Source of the DNA: CAUUFM01 sp041844335
Lineage (GTDB): Bacteria; Bacillota; Clostridia; Lachnospirales; Lachnospiraceae
Assembly: GCA_041844335.1 (NCBI GenBank)
Contig: JBGZAX010000057.1
Location: 1-10,685 of the forward strand
Length of the DNA stretch: 10,685 bases
Reading direction: 5' to 3'
The notes beneath the pieces were generated by a model, which saw nothing but the letters and a program-made list of their open reading frames with translations, was not told the DNA's origin and did no database searches. The position numbers were made by a program, and so were the translations under genes. Each line of letters opens with the position of its first letter. Position 1 is the stretch's first letter. Shown one piece after another: positions 1 through 6,038 of this stretch.

Positions 1-34
1 ATAAACAATTATATTAAAAAACAAAATAACTGTC

Positions 35-52
35 AGTTAGATAATGCTAACT
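35..52. promoter_or_regulatory. Operator-like dyad AGTTAG-N6-CTAACT
   Basis: A perfect 6-bp inverted repeat with a 6-base spacer lies just downstream of the leftward -10 at 62-67, across the expected start and first transcribed bases. That is a typical place for a dimeric repressor such as a TetR- or MarR-type protein. There is no U-tract on either strand, so a terminator is unlikely. The binding protein is unknown. Confidence 0.35.
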
Positions 53-61
53 AACGCACAT

Positions 62-90
62 ATGCTATCATAAACTGATTTTTTTGTCAA
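62..90 (-). promoter_or_regulatory. Leftward sigma-A-type promoter for a gene beyond the left edge
   Basis: Read on the minus strand, a consensus -35 TTGACA (85-90) is followed by exactly 17 bases and a -10 TAGCAT (62-67). It lies just past the stop codon of the SdpI-family gene and points out of the window. It probably starts a separate transcript whose gene is not visible. The -35 is perfect and the -10 matches 4 of 6 positions. A dyad sits where the start of transcription would fall. Confidence 0.5.
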
Positions 91-144
91 TATCATATAT
101 GTCCTTTTGACACATTTTTTCGAAATGTTAAATTATTAAACCTT

Positions 145-792
145 CTATTTTGATATTTTATGACAATATATCAAAATAACAAACACACCCGATAAAACAG
201 CAATAAACATCAATATATACAATGCGACATTATGGAGTATCAAGCTGATTACCATTATAAAAATTCCTACTGTCATAGTTGTAATGCCGGAAATTCTCTG
301 ACATTTTTTCCATACTTCATCATTTTTCATACTGTGCTTTGTCCTAAATCCTAAAACACTGTTCTTTTTAAGTTTAGGCATTACATTACCGATTACAAGC
401 AATATAATTCCAATAAAGAAAAATAAAACCTGTTCGAATTCAATAGAAACAAAAGATAATTTTTCTACTTTATTAACACTTGAATAAATCATCACTCCTG
501 AAATTATATTAAAGATAATCAACGAACAAATCGAGATAATAAAGCCGTTTTTTTCATTATTATTTCCCTTCGGCTCCTGTTTCTTGGCAATTCTTACCAT
601 AAGCAATAAAAACTGCCCAAATAGAATTGTCACAATTGGGAATATCAGAATTTCATATTTACTTCCCCATCTGTCAACCTCATTTGCAAGATTATAGTGA
701 ACCGGTATTAAATCCGGTAAGAACAACAATGCAACAACACTTGCCACCAATGGTAAAAACATAAGTATATAAAACAATTTTCTATTTTTCAT
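145..792 (-). CDS. SdpI-family integral membrane protein (DUF1648 plus SdpI domains)
   Basis: This 215-residue protein has about six membrane segments (roughly 5-25, 47-67, 83-104, 120-138, 169-187, 189-209). A DUF1648 signature follows the first segment (residues 30-43: P-V-H-Y-N-L-A ... D-R-W-G). An SdpI signature spans about 135-170 (GNVMPKLKKNSVLGFRT, then a conserved W161). In Bacillus subtilis, SdpI confers immunity to the SdpC killing peptide and also acts as a receptor that sequesters the repressor SdpR. The ATG overlaps the end of the upstream ArsR-type gene by 11 bases, so the two are translationally coupled. That SdpR/SdpI pairing supports the call. No toxin gene is in view, so the role here may be envelope-stress sensing, or immunity to a peptide made elsewhere. 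Confidence 0.85.
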   Translation of the reverse strand: MKNRKLFYILMFLPLVASVVALLFLPDLIPVHYNLANEVDRWGSKYEILIFPIVTILFGQFLLLMVRIAKKQEPKGNNNEKNGFIISICSLIIFNIISGVMIYSSVNKVEKLSFVSIEFEQVLFFFIGIILLVIGNVMPKLKKNSVLGFRTKHSMKNDEVWKKCQRISGITTMTVGIFIMVISLILHNVALYILMFIAVLSGVFVILIYCHKISK

Positions 793-1057
793 TTTTTTCT
801 CCTTTCAAATCGGAAATCCACATAATTGTTTCATCTAAAACAGATAGATTTAATTCATAGTAGATAAAATTTTTATATTTTGTTTCATATATCAAGTCGG
901 CTTTTTTCAGTTTTGCTAAATGATACGATAATGCTTGAGGAGATATACCGATACTTTCAGCTAAATCTCCGGAATTTATTTTCCCCTCCTTTAATTTCAT
1001 CAGGATATTTCTTCTATTGTCATCTGCAAGTGCAGTCAAAATATCTTTAATTGGCAT
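782..1057 (-). CDS. ArsR-family winged-helix repressor, SdpR-like autorepressor
   Basis: This 91-residue protein is almost entirely one winged helix-turn-helix. Residues 4-23 (ILTALADDNRRNILMKLKEG) form the opening helices, about 29-52 the HTH with recognition helix SPQALSYHLAKLKKA, and 56-69 the wing (IYETKYKNFIYYEL). The metal-binding ELCVCDL-type box of true ArsR/SmtB sensors is absent, which fits the non-metal SdpR branch. The start is supported by an AGGTGA ribosome-binding site five bases upstream. It overlaps the SdpI-family gene downstream, and a perfect 13-bp inverted repeat covers its own -10. In the B. subtilis model the membrane partner captures the repressor on sensing its peptide and so relieves autorepression. 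That mechanism is inferred here. Confidence 0.85.
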   Translation of the reverse strand: MPIKDILTALADDNRRNILMKLKEGKINSGDLAESIGISPQALSYHLAKLKKADLIYETKYKNFIYYELNLSVLDETIMWISDLKGEKNEK

Positions 1058-1069
1058 TATCTCACCTCA

Positions 1070-1101
1070 CAATCTATTTAAACATTTCTTTAAATAGATT
1101 G
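1070..1101. promoter_or_regulatory. Perfect 13-bp inverted repeat, probable operator of the ArsR/SdpR-like repressor
   Basis: CAATCTATTTAAA (1070-1082) is repeated perfectly in reverse complement at 1089-1101, with a 6-base centre. It begins inside the -10 of the cassette promoter and runs to about 12 bases before the start codon. No U-tract follows on either strand. Position, perfect symmetry and the adjacent ArsR-type gene make an autoregulatory operator the best reading. Confidence 0.75.
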
Positions 1102-1126
1102 TACACTATTCTCATTATAAAATCAA
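1098..1126 (-). promoter_or_regulatory. Promoter of the SdpR/SdpI-like cassette
   Basis: On the minus strand, -35 TTGATT (1121-1126), a 17-base spacer and -10 TACAAT (1098-1103) precede the repressor gene. The -10 overlaps the first bases of the 13-bp inverted repeat, so a bound repressor would block RNA polymerase. Confidence 0.7.
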
Positions 1127-1220
1127 CTCTAATTAAAAATATTTTTTAATAGGTGAAATTCATCTGTGCTTAAGTCTTTTCTTTCATTAAAGATATTTTG
1201 AATTAATAACTGTAACACAT

Positions 1221-1258
1221 AAAAATACCCTCTTTACAGGGTTTAAGTAAAGAAGGTA
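1221..1258 (-). terminator. Rho-independent terminator of the MerR-family gene
   Basis: Two 12-base arms (1226-1237 and 1247-1258) enclose a 9-base loop, 39 bases past the MerR-family stop codon. In minus-strand RNA the single non-Watson-Crick position is a G-U wobble and the hairpin runs into UUUUU. In plus-strand RNA the same position is a C-A mismatch. The structure therefore favours the minus strand, matching the gene. Confidence 0.75.
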
Positions 1259-1297
1259 CATATCATTTTTATTAACCATTTTATTTTTATGATATTT

Positions 1298-2038
1298 TTA
1301 CATTTGTTTTTCCTTGACATACTGTTGAATGGCGTCACATACATACTGTGCCGTTCCTGCTCCGAATCTATCCAAATTATTTTTAAATTCTATATTTTTG
1401 ACATATCCATAGCCTATACTTGAAAACACATCAATTTTACAATCAAAAGAATATTTACAAATATGGGCATGCAGCTTTCTCGCCAATTCTATATTTTCTT
1501 TAGATCCGACACTTAATCCATTCAACATATTTTCATAAAAATCAGAGAAAATATTATTAAATTCATCAGTAACTTCCTGTTCCTTTCCTTCTTGCTTTTT
1601 AAAAGACTGTTCAATAATTTCTTCTCCATAAATATCAATTGCCGCCTGTTTGTATTTTTGATTGTCTTCAAATGTAAACCCGTTAAATTTTTCTTTCGTT
1701 GGCATAGCAACTCTCCTTTCACTAAACTCGATTGTCTTTTTAAGTGTGTCTATCAGCGTTAGAAGTCTTTGTTTTTCTTTTTGCATTAAGGTAAGCTGTT
1801 TTTTTAGGTGAGATAATATTTCACTTTCCTCATGCTGCAGCAATTCTTTTATCTGTTTCAAAGAAAATCCCAAGTATTTATAAAACAATATCATCTGCAA
1901 AAAAGATATATCATCTTCAGAATAATACCTATATCCATTTTCATTCTTCTTTGCCGGCAATAAGCCTATATTATCATAATAATGCAAAGTGCGCACTGAC
2001 ACACCGCTGATTTCACTCACCTTTTTTATCAAATACAT
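1298..2038 (-). CDS. MerR-family transcriptional activator with TipAS-like ligand domain
   Basis: This 246-residue protein starts with a MerR DNA-binding domain: helix-turn-helix about 3-22 (VSEISGVSVRTLHYYD), the hallmark GYRYY near 36-39, and the second winged region to about 70. A dimerisation coiled coil spans roughly 75-110. The C-terminal part (about 118-243) resembles the TipAS/albicidin-binding domain of TipAL, Mta and SkgA: FNGF near the start, then H-I-C-K-Y-S-F-D-C, GYGYV and DRFGAGTAQYV. These proteins sense drugs or toxic compounds and usually activate efflux or resistance genes. TipAL binds thiopeptides through a cysteine. Here Cys194, Cys200 and Cys234 are present, but I cannot assign an equivalent. 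The start has an AGGAGGTC site six bases upstream. It is monocistronic with its own terminator. No efflux target is adjacent, so it may regulate itself and distant genes. Confidence 0.88.
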   Translation of the reverse strand: MYLIKKVSEISGVSVRTLHYYDNIGLLPAKKNENGYRYYSEDDISFLQMILFYKYLGFSLKQIKELLQHEESEILSHLKKQLTLMQKEKQRLLTLIDTLKKTIEFSERRVAMPTKEKFNGFTFEDNQKYKQAAIDIYGEEIIEQSFKKQEGKEQEVTDEFNNIFSDFYENMLNGLSVGSKENIELARKLHAHICKYSFDCKIDVFSSIGYGYVKNIEFKNNLDRFGAGTAQYVCDAIQQYVKEKQM

Positions 2039-2062
2039 TTATTTGACCTCCTAACAATGACA

Positions 2063-2093
2063 AGTATAAACTATAACGTTATGTAATAGTCAA
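2063..2093 (-). promoter_or_regulatory. MerR-type promoter with 19-bp spacer
   Basis: On the minus strand, -35 TTGACT (2088-2093) and -10 TATACT (2063-2068) are separated by 19 bases instead of 17. This over-long spacer is characteristic of promoters that MerR-family activators untwist to open. It lies 25 bases upstream of the MerR-family start codon, so the regulator very likely controls its own transcription. Confidence 0.82.
2071..2089. promoter_or_regulatory. Imperfect 19-bp palindromic operator within the MerR promoter spacer
   Basis: CTATAACGTTATGTAATAG is palindromic at seven of nine half-positions around base 2080. It sits between the -35 and -10, where MerR-family dimers bind. It also contains the perfect sub-palindrome ATAACGTTAT (2073-2082). 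Confidence 0.7.
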
Positions 2094-2224
2094 TACCTTT
2101 TTTCAAATATTGTTTTTATTTACTTCAAAAATTTATTACTATAATATTTAGATTTTTTTATATAAAATTTTAAAATACCTGCAAACAGCATAATACAACC
2201 ATCTGATTTTTAAGTCTTATTTTA

Positions 2225-2276
2225 AAACAAACAAAATCCAAATTTTTGCCTGCTTAGGGATTGATTTTGTTCGTTT
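2225..2276. repeat. 14-bp inverted repeat upstream of lexA, overlapping its promoter
   Basis: AAACAAACAAAATC (2225-2238) and GATTTTGTTCGTTT (2263-2276) are reverse complements with one mismatch, separated by 24 bases. The right arm lies across the -35 and spacer of the predicted lexA promoter. No U-tract follows, so it is not a good terminator. It could bind a regulator. The right arm carries one GTTCG, as in one half of a Bacillus-type LexA box, but the other half of such a box is not recognisable. Confidence 0.5.
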
Positions 2277-2289
2277 ATTATGTTAGTAT
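2261..2289 (+). promoter_or_regulatory. Probable lexA promoter
   Basis: -35 TTGATT (2261-2266), a 17-base spacer and -10 TAGTAT (2284-2289) lie 41 bases upstream of the lexA start. Each hexamer matches consensus at four positions. The right arm of the 14-bp inverted repeat overlaps it. Confidence 0.5.
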
Positions 2290-2330
2290 TCAAAAGGACA
2301 GTAATTTAAAAAAGGGAGATATTATATTTT

Positions 2331-2972
2331 ATGATAAAAAAGGGTGAACAAAAAAGGAAACAGATATTAGATTTCTTAAGAAAATATTTTTCATCTCACA
2401 GCTATCCTCCCACTGTCAGGGAAATAGCCGATGCTGTAGGATTAAAATCTCCCGCCTCTGTTCATACGCATCTTAATATATTGGAACAACAGGGTATTAT
2501 TAAAAAAAATCCATTTAATTCAAGGGCTATAGAAATAATAGAAAATGATACCGTAGAAACTGTTTTTAACTCAAATATAGAAAAAATAAATCAAAGCACG
2601 ATATCTTTACCCATAGTCGGTCATATAGCCGCAGGCACCCCTATTTTGGCTGAACAAAATATAGAGGACTTCTTCCCTATTCCCGCCGCTTATGCTAAAA
2701 GAGGTACTTCATTTATGCTTAAGGTACATGGTGAAAGTATGATAGATGCCGGAATATTTGATGGCGATTTAATAATGGTAAATCAGCAAAATACAGCTAA
2801 TAACGGCGATATTGTGGTGGCTCTTGTAGGTGACAGTGCAACGGTAAAGACATTTTACAAAAAAGACGGACACATCATATTAAAACCGGAAAATGCTGCT
2901 ATGGAACCTTTTATAGCAGACGATACGATAATCCAGGGTAAGGTCTTTGGAGTATATAGATTTTTCAAATAA
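2331..2972 (+). CDS. lexA: LexA SOS repressor
   Basis: At 213 residues this has the usual LexA length and layout. The N-terminal winged helix (about 1-70) reads SYPPTVREIADAVGLKSPASVHTHL over residues 24-48. A linker leads to the scissile Ala101-Gly102 in HIAAGTP. The C-terminal S24 peptidase domain carries catalytic Ser136 (HGESM) and Lys173 (ATVKTF). LexA represses DNA-repair and SOS genes and cleaves itself when RecA forms filaments on single-stranded DNA. A GGGAGA sequence precedes the ATG by 11 bases. It is monocistronic, divergent from the MerR-family gene and convergent with rsfS. The family normally represses its own gene, but no full Bacillus-type CGAAC-N4-GTTCG box is visible upstream, so the operator may differ in this lineage. 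Confidence 0.97.
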   Translation: MIKKGEQKRKQILDFLRKYFSSHSYPPTVREIADAVGLKSPASVHTHLNILEQQGIIKKNPFNSRAIEIIENDTVETVFNSNIEKINQSTISLPIVGHIAAGTPILAEQNIEDFFPIPAAYAKRGTSFMLKVHGESMIDAGIFDGDLIMVNQQNTANNGDIVVALVGDSATVKTFYKKDGHIILKPENAAMEPFIADDTIIQGKVFGVYRFFK

Positions 2973-3035
2973 AAACTCTTAAATTATAGCCCGTTATTAT
3001 AAATTCTATCAGTGACTTTTATCATTTCCGAAAAT

Positions 3036-3090
3036 ATTTAAAAATACCTTAACCGAAAATCATAAGATTACGATACAGGTATTTTTAAAT
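3036..3090. terminator. Bidirectional terminator between convergent lexA and rsfS
   Basis: ATTTAAAAATACCT (3036-3049) pairs perfectly over 14 bp with 3077-3090, enclosing a 27-base loop. Each strand ends the stem with AGGTATTTTTAAA, giving a U-rich 3' arm in both directions. It sits midway between the two converging stop codons. The stem is mostly A-T and the loop is long, so it may be only moderately efficient. Confidence 0.65.
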
Positions 3091-3121
3091 TAAATATGTC
3101 AGTTAAAAAATCTATATCTTG

Positions 3122-3481
3122 TCAAAGCAACTCCAAGCTTACCTCTTTGCCGTCCCGCCATAATCTTTCAAGATCATAAAAATCTCTGTTCTCCGTATCA
3201 AATATATGAACAACTATATCTCTATAATCCATAAGTATCCATGTATCTCCGTTCTTTCCCTCTATATTCTTGGGTATTACATCAATTTTTTCCAATGCCT
3301 CTTCTACAGCATCCTGCATAGCCAAAATCTGATGTTTATTATTTCCACTACAAATCACAAAATAATCAGCCATTACACTGATATCACTTATATTTATTAT
3401 TTTGATATTTTCAGCCTTTTTATCATCAAGCACATTAAATATAATTTTTAATAACTCCTTAATATCTATATTTTGCGCCAT
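3122..3481 (-). CDS. rsfS: Ribosomal silencing factor RsfS
   Basis: At 119 residues this is a full-length member of the RsfS/Iojap/DUF143 family. Typical segments are visible: DISVMADYFVICSGNN (about 32-47), QDAVEEALE, WILMDYRDIVVHIFD (about 81-95) and the C-terminal FYDLERLW (about 101-108). RsfS binds uL14 (L14) on the 50S subunit and blocks joining with 30S, which lowers translation under starvation. The ATG has a perfect AGGAGG six bases upstream. It is the last gene of the rplU operon, 17 bases after yqeK, and ends before the bidirectional hairpin. The LytR-family gene often found between yqeK and rsfS in related bacteria is absent here. Confidence 0.96.
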   Translation of the reverse strand: MAQNIDIKELLKIIFNVLDDKKAENIKIINISDISVMADYFVICSGNNKHQILAMQDAVEEALEKIDVIPKNIEGKNGDTWILMDYRDIVVHIFDTENRDFYDLERLWRDGKEVSLELL

Positions 3482-3498
3482 TTTTTACCTCCTAAAAT

Positions 3499-4113
3499 TT
3501 AATTGTCAATTAAAAACTTTGAATAAAATTCATTTGCCCTTAAAGTGTCGCTGTGCAAAACATTACGGCTTACTTTCAGCCAGATAATTATCTTGCTTAA
3601 TATATAAGCCACAGTTCTATTTAAGTTCGTGTTAAAAGCAATGGTTCTTGCTCTATCCAAAACCTCAGGATCTTTTGTGAAAAATCTCCCTCCCTCAATA
3701 AAATCTGCTATATATATGAGCTTTTCAAGTTTATTCATATTCTCCTTTCCTGTAGAATGGCATCTGACAGCATTTAATATGGAAACATCAGTTATGTTAA
3801 ACGTGTTTTTTGCCATTATAGGAGCTGTAATTGAATGAATTATTTCCGGATTTGCCAGATCTTCATCTGTCAAAGTAATTTGATTATCTGCACATAGCCT
3901 GATTTGCTCCTCAATTGCCATATTTTTAGTACAATCGTGAATGAGGCCTGAAAGCATAGCCTTTTCCACATCTTCGTCATATCTCATGGCAAGACATGCA
4001 GCAGTATGCATAACTCCTATTGAATGTTGATATCTTGATGATTTTAAGCTCTCTTTAAGAGCTTTATCAATATATTCATATTTTTGATGAAACGGCATCT
4101 TATTTTTCAACAT
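3499..4113 (-). CDS. yqeK: YqeK-type HD-domain nucleotide hydrolase
   Basis: The protein has the YqeK HD fold. Numbering from the chosen ATG, His30 (SRYQHSIGV), the His59-Asp60 pair (SGLIHDCTK), His93 (EIIHSITAP), His119 (VRCHSTG) and Asp137 (IYIADFIEGGR) supply the metal ligands. Bacillus and Staphylococcus YqeK hydrolyse diadenosine tetraphosphate symmetrically to ADP, removing an alarmone-like nucleotide. I chose the ATG at 4113 because AAGGA lies ten bases upstream. It gives 204 residues and a 14-base overlap with nadD. An in-frame ATG at 4134 would add seven residues but has only a weak ribosome-binding site, and one at 4098 is also possible. The nadD-yqeK pair is conserved across Firmicutes and links NAD and dinucleotide metabolism to the ribosome operon. 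Confidence 0.93.
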   Translation of the reverse strand: MLKNKMPFHQKYEYIDKALKESLKSSRYQHSIGVMHTAACLAMRYDEDVEKAMLSGLIHDCTKNMAIEEQIRLCADNQITLTDEDLANPEIIHSITAPIMAKNTFNITDVSILNAVRCHSTGKENMNKLEKLIYIADFIEGGRFFTKDPEVLDRARTIAFNTNLNRTVAYILSKIIIWLKVSRNVLHSDTLRANEFYSKFLIDN

Positions 4114-4756
4114 CTCTATACAATCCTTTTTCATTAATAAAATCTATCACATTTTTCGGCATAAAATCGTCACAATTAATACCTGATTTAATTTTTTGTC
4201 TTATCATAGTAGATGAAATAAAGTCTATTTTTGAGGTAATAAAATCTATTTTTGCATCATATTTTGTATTAAGATACTCTATTTTATCTAAAATGTCGGT
4301 AGAATAATTACTTCCTTGCCTTTTAGCAACCAATATTTTAGCAAGACTTAAAATTATCTCAGGCTTCTTCCATTTCTCTATTTCAAACAATGAGTCTTCT
4401 CCGATAATAAAGTAAATATCTGCATTTTCATATTCTGCCTTAAAATGCTCTAATGTAAGATATGTATAATCAATACCCTGGTGTTTTATCTCATAATCAT
4501 CTGCTACAAGCCCCTCCTTTGAGATACAGGCAAGCCTTGCCATTTCAAATCTCAAATTATCCTCTGTCTTTTTATTATTAAGCTTGTGAGGAGGCAGTCC
4601 GCTCACCAAAATATGTACCCTATCAAGATTATACTCTTTTTTGGCTGCCAGTGCCAATTCCATGTGAGCATTATGTATAGGATCAAATGTTCCTCCGAAA
4701 ATCCCCAGCCTAAGTCTTCTATCAGTTATAATATTCAAACTCGATTCCGCCGACAT
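4100..4756 (-). CDS. nadD: Nicotinate-nucleotide adenylyltransferase
   Basis: NadD transfers AMP from ATP to nicotinate mononucleotide, giving deamido-NAD in NAD synthesis. The nucleotidyltransferase motifs are complete: GIFGGTFDPIHNAH (about 18-31, with the GTFDPIH ATP-binding loop), IIGEDSL (117-123) and the C-terminal ISSTMIR (180-186). The family usually begins within two or three residues of GIFGG, but here the ATG gives about 14 extra residues and overlaps the end of obgE by 35 bases. This start is preferred because GGAG lies nine bases upstream and no ATG or GTG lies closer to the motif. A TTG at codon 7 is the alternative. The yhbY gene that commonly separates obgE and nadD is missing. 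Confidence 0.96.
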   Translation of the reverse strand: MSAESSLNIITDRRLRLGIFGGTFDPIHNAHMELALAAKKEYNLDRVHILVSGLPPHKLNNKKTEDNLRFEMARLACISKEGLVADDYEIKHQGIDYTYLTLEHFKAEYENADIYFIIGEDSLFEIEKWKKPEIILSLAKILVAKRQGSNYSTDILDKIEYLNTKYDAKIDFITSKIDFISSTMIRQKIKSGINCDDFMPKNVIDFINEKGLYRDVEK

Positions 4757-6014
4757 TTACAGTATCTCCATCTTTAATTCCAAGGTTCTTAAGCTCTTTT
4801 TCTATTCCGCTTTCCTTAATAAAATTTTGAAAAAAATTAAAGCCTTTGGCAGATTCAAGGTTTGTATAACCCAACATTTTATCAACCTTGAAACCGGTTA
4901 CAATATATACATCACAATCTTTATCACTATGTTTCTCTATATCAAAGCCAATGCCCTGCTTTTCTTTTATAGAATTTAAGTCAAATTCAGAATCGAAAAG
5001 CATAGTATCCTTAGGAATTTCTTGCAGAATATCATATGTATCATTGATTAATTCATTTACTCCAAAGCCTGAAACCGTTGAAATAGCATAGATTTTAGAA
5101 TTAGAGAATTTTATCTTCAAATCATCAAGTATTAATTCAAGATCATCTTCCGTCATAGTATCTATTTTATTTACAGCTAATAAAATAGGCTTTTTTACAA
5201 TATCAGGATTGAAATCATCAAGCTCTTTTACAACAGATTTTATATCATTTTCAATGGTTTCTATATCTTGACTTGAAATATCCACCATATGAATTAAAAC
5301 CCTGTTTCTTTCTATATGTTTCAAAAAATCGCGACCTAAGCCGATACCCTCAGATGCTCCCTCTATAATCCCGGGGATATCTGCTATTAAAAAACCTCTT
5401 CCCTCTCCTAAATTAACCATTCCGAGATTCGGATCTATTGTAGTAAAAGGATAATCCGCTATTTTAGGATTGGCATTGGTAACTCTTGCTAAAAAAGAGC
5501 TTTTCCCCGCATTAGGTAGCCCTACAAGACCGACATCAGCTATAAGCTTTAATTCCAATATAACATCCAACTCCTTTGCATCTTCTCCGGGCTTTGCATA
5601 CCTTGGTGTCTGCATGGTTGAAGTGGCGAAATGCATATTTCCGATACCTCCCCGACCTCCGCTAAGTACGGTAAATTCTCCATCGGTAGATGACATATCA
5701 ACTATCACCTTACCTGATACGGCATCTCTTATAATAGTTCCTTCCGGTACCTTTAAAACAATATCATTCCCATTTTTTCCGTGACAACGTCTTTTTCCGC
5801 CCTCTTCACCATCGGTGGCACTGTACTTTTTATTATAATTAAAATGTCCTAATGTATTTAGTCCCTTTTCTACAACAAAAATAACATCTCCGCCCTTTCC
5901 TCCATCTCCACCGTCAGGACCTCCGTTAGGCACATATTTTTCTCTTCTAAAAGAAATATGACCATTTCCGCCCTTTCCTGAACGAATAGTAATTCTGGTA
6001 ATATCCTTAAACAT
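4722..6014 (-). CDS. obgE: ObgE/CgtA GTPase
   Basis: This 430-residue protein has the three domains of Gram-positive Obg. The glycine-rich Obg fold (about 1-158) includes GGPDGGDGGKGGDV. The GTPase domain carries G1 GLPNAGKS (165-172), switch-I threonines near 191-192, G3 DIPG (212-215) and G4 NKID (282-285). The C-terminal OCT domain spans about 345-430. Obg is an essential GTPase that binds the 50S subunit during late assembly and links to the stringent response. The ATG follows AGGAGA by about 11 bases. A strong hairpin and T-run lie just upstream, between this gene and rpmA, so expression probably depends on read-through or on a promoter I cannot see. Confidence 0.98.
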   Translation of the reverse strand: MFKDITRITIRSGKGGNGHISFRREKYVPNGGPDGGDGGKGGDVIFVVEKGLNTLGHFNYNKKYSATDGEEGGKRRCHGKNGNDIVLKVPEGTIIRDAVSGKVIVDMSSTDGEFTVLSGGRGGIGNMHFATSTMQTPRYAKPGEDAKELDVILELKLIADVGLVGLPNAGKSSFLARVTNANPKIADYPFTTIDPNLGMVNLGEGRGFLIADIPGIIEGASEGIGLGRDFLKHIERNRVLIHMVDISSQDIETIENDIKSVVKELDDFNPDIVKKPILLAVNKIDTMTEDDLELILDDLKIKFSNSKIYAISTVSGFGVNELINDTYDILQEIPKDTMLFDSEFDLNSIKEKQGIGFDIEKHSDKDCDVYIVTGFKVDKMLGYTNLESAKGFNFFQNFIKESGIEKELKNLGIKDGDTVNVGGIEFEYYN

Positions 6015-6038
6015 AAATATAAATGTCTCCTATTATCT

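Noticed and set aside
98..140. Terminator for the SdpI-family gene
   Set aside because: Only short AT-rich stems, such as ACATTT with AAATGT, are visible and none is followed by a T-run. I see no credible terminator before the leftward promoter.
1522..1722. Minus-strand frame of 66 codons inside the MerR-family gene
   Set aside because: It is out of frame with the well-supported MerR/TipAS protein, lysine-rich and featureless. It is an overlapping shadow.
2099..2224. A hidden gene, small RNA or repeat in the AT-rich stretch between the MerR promoter and the lexA inverted repeat
   Set aside because: There are stops in all frames, no hairpin with a T-run and no promoter pair. It seems to be plain spacer.
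2260..2273. Full Bacillus-type LexA operator upstream of lexA
   Set aside because: Only the GTTCG half matches. The other half diverges at nearly every position, so the classical box cannot be claimed.
5470..5784. Plus-strand open frame of about 100 codons
   Set aside because: It is antisense to the conserved GTPase and Obg-fold region of obgE, with no homology features or ribosome-binding site. It is a shadow of the real gene.
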